This document shows, piece after piece, positions 57,951 through 64,000 of a stretch of DNA of 64,000 nucleotides. The notes under the pieces were generated by a model, which searched no databases, had not been told where the DNA came from, and saw only the letters and a list, made by a program, of their open reading frames with translations. The translations under genes were made by a program, and so were the position numbers. This DNA is from Oscillospiraceae bacterium (GTDB lineage: Bacteria > Bacillota > Clostridia > Oscillospirales > Ruminococcaceae). Each line of letters begins with the position of its first letter. Positions within the stretch are counted from its first letter, which is position 1. Where the stretch lies: NCBI GenBank assembly GCA_022793675.1, contig JAAWDH010000042.1, positions 1 to 64,000 on the forward strand, written 5' to 3'.

Positions 57951-58919
57951 ATGAAAGAAGCCGCTATGCAAGGGGCTGCCCGGCCCAAGGAGAAAAGCGC
58001 TGTTGTACGGTTCATCATGTCCAAAAAGATCCACCGCAACTGGCCGCTTTATGTGATGCTGATCCCAGTGGTCGTCTATTTCGCCGTTTTCTGCTATGCG
58101 CCGATGTACGGCATTACACTGGCTTTCAAGGACTATAAAGTCCGCGCCGGTATCATGGGCAGTCCTTGGACTACCCCAATTTTCAAGTATTTCCAGCAAT
58201 TTTTTGAGTCCCCCTATTTTATGCGGGTGCTGACCAACACCATCACCTTGAGCTTGCAGTCACTGGTTCTCAATTTCCCGCTGCCGATCGTGCTGGCGCT
58301 GAGCATCAATGAAGTGCGCTCCCTTAAATTCAAGAAATTTGTTCAAAACGTCACCTATGCGCCTCACTTTTTGTCTGTGCTGGTCTTAGTCGGTATTATC
58401 AAATCCTTCTGTAATTCCGATTACGGCATCGTCAATATCGTTATCCGTGCGCTAGGCGGCACAGGGCAGAACTGGCTGCAGGTGGATAGTATGTTCCGCC
58501 CGCTGTATATCGGATCCAACATCTGGCAGAACATCGGCTGGGACGCTATTATTTACATCTCCGCCCTGGCGGGCATTGACCCGACGCTGCATGAGGCGGC
58601 GATGATTGACGGCGCTAACCGGCTCCAGCGGATCTGGCATATCAATATCCCCGGTATCCTGCCGACGATGGTTATCCTGCTGATTCTCAATTCCGGCCAT
58701 ATCATGAATATCGGCTTTGAGAAAGTGTTCCTGATGCAGAACGACCTGAATATGTCCACCTCCGACGTTATTTCAACCTATTCCTACCGGATCGGCATTG
58801 AGAGTGCCCAATATAGCCTCTCGACGGCCATCAGCTTATTCAATTCAGTCATCAACTGTGCGCTGCTGTTGATTGTGAACGGGGTTTCCCGTAAGCTCAA
58901 CGAGACCAGTCTGTGGTAA
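57951..58919 (+). CDS. sugar ABC transporter permease 1 (LplB type)
   Basis: 322 residues, six helices: YVMLIPVVVYFAVFCYAPMY opens the first; the EAA loop ALAGIDPTLHEAAMIDGANR lies near residue 215. The segment YGITLAFKDYKVRAGIMGSP is typical for the LplB/YtcP group that transports complex or unknown sugars. Start ATG at 57951 after GGAG; 35 bp from the isomerase gene. The ATPase is not encoded here, as is normal for this family (shared MsmK-like ATPase). Confidence 0.92.
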   Translation: MKEAAMQGAARPKEKSAVVRFIMSKKIHRNWPLYVMLIPVVVYFAVFCYAPMYGITLAFKDYKVRAGIMGSPWTTPIFKYFQQFFESPYFMRVLTNTITLSLQSLVLNFPLPIVLALSINEVRSLKFKKFVQNVTYAPHFLSVLVLVGIIKSFCNSDYGIVNIVIRALGGTGQNWLQVDSMFRPLYIGSNIWQNIGWDAIIYISALAGIDPTLHEAAMIDGANRLQRIWHINIPGILPTMVILLILNSGHIMNIGFEKVFLMQNDLNMSTSDVISTYSYRIGIESAQYSLSTAISLFNSVINCALLLIVNGVSRKLNETSLW

Positions 58920-58931
58920 GGGGGGAGAGCC

Positions 58932-59831
58932 ATGACAAAATCCATGAATAGGATGTCCCGCGGCGACGTAATCTTTGAAATCGTCAACTGCATCTTCCTT
59001 GGGCTTATTGCAGTTATCATCCTTTATCCGCTGATTTATGTCATCAGCGCCTCCTTCAGCGATCCTATGATGGTTACTTCGGGCGCGATGTGGCTGTGGC
59101 CGGTCGACCTGACAATCGACAACTACAAAGAGGTCTTTAAAAACAAGAACATCATCCTAGGCTTCCGCAACTCGCTGGTTATCCTGTTCTGCGGTACGGC
59201 GGTGAACCTGGTGATGACTGTCCTTGCGGCTTATCCGCTGTCCCGCCACGATTTGTGGGGGCGCAACGTGCTGATGAAGCTGATCACCTTCACAATGTTC
59301 TTCGGCGGCGGCCTAATCCCCACCTATCTGCTGGTGGGCAAGACCTTAGGGCTGATGAACAATTGGCTGGCACTGATCCTGCCGGGCGCTATCAGCGTCT
59401 ACAACATGATCATCATGCGCACCTATTTCATGACTTCGATCCCCTACGAGATGCAGGAGGCCGCCGAGATTGACGGCTGCTCCGCATTCGGGATCCTCCT
59501 GCGGATCATCCTGCCGCTGTCCGGCCCGGTGCTGGCGGTTATCGCCCTCTATTACGGCGTCGGCCACTGGAACAGCTACTTCAACGCCCTGCTTTACATC
59601 AGCGATGAAAAGCTCGCGCCGCTGCAGCTCTACCTGCGCAAGGTATTGACCCTCAACAACGCTCAGTCTCTGATGGAAATGGGCGCTGACGAAATGGCCA
59701 GGCAGGCCATGCGCGCCGAGACCATCAAGTATTCGGTCATTGTGGTCTCAAGTATTCCGATGCTGATTATCTATCCCTTTGTCCAGCGTTTCTTTGTCAA
59801 AGGCGTGATGATCGGCGCAGTAAAAGGTTGA
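58932..59831 (+). CDS. sugar ABC transporter permease 2 (LplC type)
   Basis: 299 residues with six helices: IVNCIFLGLIAVIILYPLIY and VISASFSDPMMVTSG near the start, FTMFFGGGLIPTYLLVGKTL in the middle, EAA loop SIPYEMQEAAEIDGCSAFGI and end YPFVQRFFVKGVMIGAVKG, all typical. It pairs with permease 1; GGGGGGAG site 12 bp after it. Confidence 0.93.
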   Translation: MTKSMNRMSRGDVIFEIVNCIFLGLIAVIILYPLIYVISASFSDPMMVTSGAMWLWPVDLTIDNYKEVFKNKNIILGFRNSLVILFCGTAVNLVMTVLAAYPLSRHDLWGRNVLMKLITFTMFFGGGLIPTYLLVGKTLGLMNNWLALILPGAISVYNMIIMRTYFMTSIPYEMQEAAEIDGCSAFGILLRIILPLSGPVLAVIALYYGVGHWNSYFNALLYISDEKLAPLQLYLRKVLTLNNAQSLMEMGADEMARQAMRAETIKYSVIVVSSIPMLIIYPFVQRFFVKGVMIGAVKG

Positions 59832-59907
59832 TTCCTGCGGCACAGTGTCGTTTGGGATAGATGGCTTTGCCAATCCGGCAAGCCCCAATTTTAGGAGGTA
59901 CTTACCT

Positions 59908-61605
59908 ATGAAAAAACACGTATTGCCTTTATTGTTGGCGGCGATGGTTGTGGGCCTTTCTTCCTGCAACAGCAATAACGGGGGCAGCTCCTCGCAGGGC
60001 GGCTCTTCCACCCCGCAGTCATCCACCCCGTCGAGTTCCCAGGGCGGTGACAGCTCCACAGCGGAACCTGCTAACACCGACCTGGGCTTCGGCCCCGACA
60101 GCCCCATCGAACTGACTGCCTGCGTCAGCCAGTCTGAGATCCAGGGCAACTTCGACGATATGGTTATCATCAAGGATTACGCTGAAGCCAGCGGCATCCA
60201 TATCGAGTTCCAGGAGATCCCGGCGGCCGACCGCGCCACCCAGCTAAGCTTGATCCTTGCTTCCGGCGAAGTGCCGGATATCCTTTTCAAAATGAGCGTC
60301 GGCTCGGCCGACCAGGCCAAATACGCCTCTGAGGATATGTTTGTGGCTCTGACCGACCATGAAGACCTGATGCCCAACCTGCGCAGATGGTTTAACGAAT
60401 TCCCCACCGCCGAGCAGGCTGTGACAATGGAAGACGGCAAGGTTTACGGCGCGCCTTACATTCTGGCTGGCGACGCCATCCGTACATCTTCCAAGATGTG
60501 GTACAACACCGATGTACTGTCCCAGCTGGAAATGGAACCTCCCACCACCACTGAAGAGTTCTACGAATATCTGAAGGGCTGTAAGTCCCTGGACTACAAC
60601 GGCAATGGCCAAGCGGACGAAATCCCGTTGACCTGCAGCGATGTCGGCGGCCTGGAAGGCTATTTCTTCGGCTCCTTTGGCCTTGCCAACCGCGGCAGCA
60701 GCCATAATACTATTTATGTGGATGAAGCGGGCGAGCTGCAGTACGTCTACTCCAGCGACCGTTACCGCAAACTCTCTCAGTATATGCGTCAGCTGTACAG
60801 CGAGGGCCTGATCGATCAGGACATCTTCACGATGGACTACGCCCAGGAAATTGCAAAATGCACCACCGGCCGTGCGCTGAACTTCGTCATGGTCAACAAC
60901 AGCCCCGTTTCCAACAGCGAATACGAGCAGTACAGCAAGGCGTTCGGCGAACCCTTTGAAGGCCCCGACGGCTTTAAGGAATTCTGGAACTACTCGCTGC
61001 CTGCCTCCACCGCCGCCCAGTTCATGATTACCTATAAGTGCGAAGAAAAGGGCGAAGCCGCCGTCAATGCTGCGATGACCTGGATGGACCACTGGTACTC
61101 TGATGAAGGCATCCTGGCCTACTTTATGGGCGTTGAAGGGGTCACTTACGAAGCCGACGCCAATTCCCCCGGCGGCTATAAGCTGACCGATATGGTCCTC
61201 AAAAACCCCGATGGCCGTACCTTTGAGCAGGTCCTGGCCGAGTATGTGCCGTGGGCCGGCGGCGCGAACCCCTCTGTCGCCACCAACGAATATTTCAAGG
61301 GCGGCGAGACCTGGCCGGCCTGCTTGGAAGCAGTTGAAACTCTGCGCAACTACTACCCCGTCGAGGTTTGGGCTCCGTTCAACCGTTATTACACCACCGA
61401 CGAATCCACCGAGCAGTCCCAGATCAACACCGACCTGACCACTTACCTGAAGGAATGGCGCGCCTACTTCATGACTGGCCAGAAGGATATCAACAGCGAT
61501 GCCGACTGGAACGAGTACGTCAACGGCTTCTCTGGGATGCGTCTTGACCGTTATATGGAAATCTACCGCAAAGGCTACGAAGGCTATAAAGCTGACCAAG
61601 GCTGA
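59908..61605 (+). CDS. sugar ABC transporter solute-binding lipoprotein (LplA type)
   Basis: 565 residues. Signal peptide and lipobox MKKHVLPLLLAAMVVGLSSC (Cys20), then a Ser/Gly/Gln-rich linker (NNGGSSSQGGSSTPQSSTPS). The mature part is a long family-1 binding protein with SQSEIQGNFDDMVIIKDYAE, GEVPDILFKMSVGSADQAKY and DSLDYNGNGQADEIPLTC-like EF-hand-style loop (DYNGNGQADEI, Ca2+ site). Size and position fit LplA/YtcQ proteins for oligosaccharide uptake. AGGAGG site before ATG 59908; terminator follows. Confidence 0.93.
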   Translation: MKKHVLPLLLAAMVVGLSSCNSNNGGSSSQGGSSTPQSSTPSSSQGGDSSTAEPANTDLGFGPDSPIELTACVSQSEIQGNFDDMVIIKDYAEASGIHIEFQEIPAADRATQLSLILASGEVPDILFKMSVGSADQAKYASEDMFVALTDHEDLMPNLRRWFNEFPTAEQAVTMEDGKVYGAPYILAGDAIRTSSKMWYNTDVLSQLEMEPPTTTEEFYEYLKGCKSLDYNGNGQADEIPLTCSDVGGLEGYFFGSFGLANRGSSHNTIYVDEAGELQYVYSSDRYRKLSQYMRQLYSEGLIDQDIFTMDYAQEIAKCTTGRALNFVMVNNSPVSNSEYEQYSKAFGEPFEGPDGFKEFWNYSLPASTAAQFMITYKCEEKGEAAVNAAMTWMDHWYSDEGILAYFMGVEGVTYEADANSPGGYKLTDMVLKNPDGRTFEQVLAEYVPWAGGANPSVATNEYFKGGETWPACLEAVETLRNYYPVEVWAPFNRYYTTDESTEQSQINTDLTTYLKEWRAYFMTGQKDINSDADWNEYVNGFSGMRLDRYMEIYRKGYEGYKADQG

Positions 61606-61656
61606 TATGCTTTATCTGGCTGTTGCAGCCCAAATTAGCGGATAAACCTTAAGCGT

Positions 61657-61696
61657 CTGCCCGCCTGTGTAAAAACACAGGCGGGCAGTTTCCGTT
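61657..61696 (+). terminator. terminator of the isomerase/ABC operon
   Basis: CTGCCCGCCTGTGT (61657-61670) and ACACAGGCGGGCAG (61675-61688) form a perfect 14-bp stem, followed by TTTCCGTTT. Confidence 0.9.
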
Positions 61697-61754
61697 TAAA
61701 TCTGTGCCAGCCGCCCTAGCTGCGGATTTCTTTAAAAATTGTTGCAAAAAACAC

Positions 61755-61783
61755 TTGACTTCATCGAAGAAATCGGGTAAACT
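61755..61783 (+). promoter_or_regulatory. promoter of tdh-kbl
   Basis: TTGACT (61755-61760), 17-bp spacer, TAAACT (61778-61783); transcription expected near 61790. Confidence 0.7.
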
Positions 61784-61802
61784 AGAATCAAGGAATACAG
61801 AA

Positions 61803-61840
61803 ACGGATAAAGTGTACTTTACAGAAATACACCTATCCGT
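61803..61840. promoter_or_regulatory. operator-like palindrome O3 and leader hairpin of tdh
   Basis: TAAAGT-GT-ACTTTA (61808-61821) has perfect 6-bp arms around GT, as in O1. It lies inside a wider stem, ACGGATA/TATCCGT (61803-61809 and 61834-61840) with GTGTA/TACAC inside. It starts about 13 bp after the predicted transcription start. Confidence 0.6.
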
Positions 61841-61909
61841 TCTGGACGTGAGGGCTGCCCGGCAGGTAAAACCTCACGCATTCACACCAATGGAAAGGCG
61901 GAATTAACT

Positions 61910-62959
61910 GTGGAAACGATGTATGCACTGGTAAAAGAGGAGCGCGGCCCCGGCCTTGCTCTGAAAAGGGTGCCCATCCCTGAAACTGGGGTGGATGATG
62001 TCAAAATCAAAATCCATTACACCTCTATCTGCGGCACCGACCTGCACATCTACAACTGGGATCCCTGGTCGCAGGCCACCATCAAACCTCCAATCACCAT
62101 CGGCCATGAGTTTGTGGGCGAGATTGTCGAGATGGGCAGCAACGTCCGCGGCTACAAAATCGGGGACATCGTCTCCGGCGAGGGCCATATCACTTGCGGC
62201 CACTGCCGCAACTGCAAGGCGGGCAAGCGCCACCTCTGCAAGGACACCATCGGCGTAGGCGTCAACCGCAACGGCGCTTTCGCCCAGTACTTGGTCATCC
62301 CCCAGTTCAACGTTGTCAAATGCGAACCCGGCATCCCCGAAGAGCTTTGCTCTTCTTTCGACCCGCTGGGCAACGCCGTCCACACTGCCCTTAGCTATGA
62401 CATGATCGGCGAGGACGTGCTGATCACCGGCGCCGGCCCCATCGGCATTATGGCCGCTGCAATCTGCTGCCATGTCGGCGCGCGCCATGTGGTTATCACC
62501 GACGTCAACGACTACCGGCTGAACCTGGCTAAGGAGCTTTGCCCCTGCTACACCGTCAACGTCGCCAAAGAGAAGCTGGAAGACCGGATGGCTGAGCTGG
62601 GGATCGTCGAGGGCTTCGACGTGGGCTTGGAAATGTCCGGCAACGGCGCTGCCTTCAATTCGATGATTGACAATATGTACAATGGCGGTCGGATTGCGGT
62701 GCTGGGCATCCAGGGCAGCGAAACCGTTGTGCCTTGGAACAAGATCGTCTGGAACTGCCTGGAGATCAAAGGCATCTACGGCCGGCAGATTTTTGAAACC
62801 TGGTATAAGATGATGGCCATGCTCAACAGCGGCCTTGATATCGAAAAAATCATCACCCACAAGTTCGGCTTCAAAGACTTCCAGAAAGGCTTTGATATCA
62901 TGAACAGCGGCCAGTGCGGCAAGGTCGTCCTCGACTGGACCCACGCTGACGAAGAATAA
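61910..62959 (+). CDS. tdh: L-threonine 3-dehydrogenase
   Basis: 349 residues from GTG 61910 (ATG 61919 is an alternative). Zinc-dependent medium-chain dehydrogenase: [20 protein letters not shown], catalytic Cys in [35 protein letters not shown], structural zinc [15 protein letters not shown], and NAD site [20 protein letters not shown]. The Tdh-specific C-terminus ([37 protein letters not shown]) makes this specific. Oxidises threonine to 2-amino-3-ketobutyrate, the substrate of the next gene, kbl. Confidence 0.95.
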   Translation: METMYALVKEERGPGLALKRVPIPETGVDDVKIKIHYTSICGTDLHIYNWDPWSQATIKPPITIGHEFVGEIVEMGSNVRGYKIGDIVSGEGHITCGHCRNCKAGKRHLCKDTIGVGVNRNGAFAQYLVIPQFNVVKCEPGIPEELCSSFDPLGNAVHTALSYDMIGEDVLITGAGPIGIMAAAICCHVGARHVVITDVNDYRLNLAKELCPCYTVNVAKEKLEDRMAELGIVEGFDVGLEMSGNGAAFNSMIDNMYNGGRIAVLGIQGSETVVPWNKIVWNCLEIKGIYGRQIFETWYKMMAMLNSGLDIEKIITHKFGFKDFQKGFDIMNSGQCGKVVLDWTHADEE

Positions 62960-62980
62960 TTGACAGAAAGGGTTTTTGCT

Positions 62981-64000
62981 ATGAACCAGAAGGCTTTGGA
63001 CTTTTACCGCGAAACAGTAGAACAATTCAAAAAAGACGGCCTCTATAAGGACGAGCGGATCATCACCACCCCCCAGCAGAGCCGTATCGATACCGAGACC
63101 ACCCGCGGCGTTATCAATATGTGCGCCAACAACTACCTAGGCCTCGCCGATAACCCCGAAATCATCGCCGCCGCCAAGGAAAGCTATGACCACTGGGGCT
63201 ACGGCCTGTCGTCGGTGCGCTTTATCTGCGGCACCCAGCAGATCCATAAGAAACTCGAAGCGACAATCTCCCGCTTTTTGGGCACCGAGGACACCATCCT
63301 CTATTCCTCTTGCTTTGACGCTAACGGCGGCCTTTTTGAAACCCTTCTGAGCGACGAAGACGCCATCATTTCTGATGAGCTGAACCATGCCAGCATCATC
63401 GACGGCGTGCGGCTGTGCAAAGCCAAGCGCTTCCGCTACAAGAACAACAACATGGAAGACCTCGAACGCTGCCTGCAGGAGGCTGACGCAGCCGGCGCGC
63501 GCATCAAGATGATTGCTACCGACGGCGTCTTCTCGATGGACGGCATCATCGCCAACTTGAAGGGCATCTGCGACCTGGCCGACAAATATAACGCTCTGGT
63601 CATGGTCGACGACAGCCACGCGGTGGGCTTTGTCGGCGACACTGGCCGCGGCACTGCTGAGTACTGCGGCGTCCAGGGCCGCGTCGACATCATCACCGGC
63701 ACCCTGGGCAAGGCGCTGGGCGGCGCTTCCGGCGGCTACACCTCCGCCCGGAAGGAAATCGTTGCCATCCTGCGGCAGAAGAGCCGCCCCTACCTGTTCT
63801 CCAACACCCTGGCCCCCTCTATCACCTGCGGCGCTATCAAGACCTTCGAGATGCTGGAGAAATCCACCGAGCATCGCGACCGCGTTATGGAGAACACCCG
63901 CTATTTCCGCGAGAAGATCAAAGAGCTGGGCTTTGACGTAATCGAAAGCACCCATCCCATCGTCGCCATCATGCTTTATGACGCGCCGCTGGCTGTTAAA
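62981..64000 (+). CDS. kbl: 2-amino-3-ketobutyrate CoA ligase (glycine C-acetyltransferase), cut by the window end
   Basis: 340 codons visible from ATG 62981 ([27 protein letters not shown] site), out of about 395. PLP-dependent alpha-oxoamine synthase: [100 protein letters not shown] and PLP Lys in [20 protein letters not shown]. It splits aminoketobutyrate with CoA to glycine and acetyl-CoA. With tdh it forms the threonine breakdown pathway. Missing only the last part beyond 64000. Confidence 0.95.
   Translation, partial: MNQKALDFYRETVEQFKKDGLYKDERIITTPQQSRIDTETTRGVINMCANNYLGLADNPEIIAAAKESYDHWGYGLSSVRFICGTQQIHKKLEATISRFLGTEDTILYSSCFDANGGLFETLLSDEDAIISDELNHASIIDGVRLCKAKRFRYKNNNMEDLERCLQEADAAGARIKMIATDGVFSMDGIIANLKGICDLADKYNALVMVDDSHAVGFVGDTGRGTAEYCGVQGRVDIITGTLGKALGGASGGYTSARKEIVAILRQKSRPYLFSNTLAPSITCGAIKTFEMLEKSTEHRDRVMENTRYFREKIKELGFDVIESTHPIVAIMLYDAPLAVK

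Noticed and set aside
60244-61599. 451-residue minus-strand open frame opposite the LplA-type binding protein
   Set aside because: Shadow of a well-supported lipoprotein gene with high third-position GC; no ribosome site or family match.
61904-63025. 373-residue minus-strand open frame opposite tdh
   Set aside because: Antisense of an unmistakable tdh gene; no recognizable protein features.

Overview
The window looks like a chromosomal segment of a spore-forming, anaerobic Clostridia member, probably Oscillospiraceae/Ruminococcaceae-like. This rests on GC-rich coding DNA, typical Gram-positive ribosome-binding sites, a forespore SpoVA set, dipicolinate synthase genes, yqfC/yqfD/ylbJ, a FeoA-FeoA-FeoB iron system, and gene orders shared with Bacillus and Clostridia (DUF1934-argS; yqfD-phoH-ybeY-dgkA-era-yqzL-recO). 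I saw no rRNA, tRNA or CRISPR array.

Layout. 1-1.34 kb is a decayed end of an integrated mobile element: a frameshifted serine recombinase, a DUF6870-type small gene and a gene fragment. 1.4-3.3 kb is spoVAC-spoVAD-spoVAE behind a sigma-G-like promoter, followed by 400 bp of hairpin-rich non-coding DNA. 3.7-11.3 kb holds peptidase T, a divergent D-Ala-D-Ala ligase-like protein with several altered active-site positions, DUF1934, argS, ychF and a BaiN-type flavoprotein. 11.4-17 kb (minus strand) holds a MalT-like LuxR regulator, a MATE transporter, an orphan citC and an XRE regulator with membrane segments. 17.3-28.9 kb holds a PHP phosphatase with a promoter/hairpin leader, a cation/proton antiporter, a large SUKH protein, lon, engB, lysA, an aldo/keto reductase, an AI-2E-family transporter and the hibernation factor HPF. 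29.5-32.5 kb holds a pseudogene fragment, a GntR regulator-NUDIX pair and a PepV-type dipeptidase.

32.6-35.6 kb is a ferrous iron operon (feoA, feoA, feoB and a Cys-rich mini-protein) with repeated TTAGCTAAAGCTAA-type sites resembling DtxR/IdeR boxes. 35.9-38.1 kb holds a GH3 glycosidase and a nitroreductase remnant. 38.3-47.6 kb holds ylbJ, yqfC (apparently frameshifted), yqfD behind a sigma-E-like promoter, then phoH-ybeY-dgkA-era-yqzL-like-recO-mutS2. 48-54.2 kb has a hybrid histidine kinase with an adjacent solute-binding lipoprotein, then a PhoP/PhoR-type two-component pair. 54.3-56.4 kb holds dpaA-dpaB behind a sigma-K-like promoter, and nrdR. 57-64 kb holds a TIM-barrel isomerase, two sugar-type ABC permeases and a lipoprotein, then tdh-kbl for threonine breakdown. 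The isomerase/ABC and tdh promoters carry similar palindromes with a TGTAC core.

The most striking feature outside genes is a dispersed repeat of about 80-100 bp, present at least six times and only between genes, often just upstream of promoters. A second small repeat and two oppositely facing terminators with near-identical arms sit in the mutS2 intergenic region. I found no wholly new multi-gene system; the best leads are the repeat family, the altered Ddl paralogue, the kinase/binding-protein pair and the shared operators.
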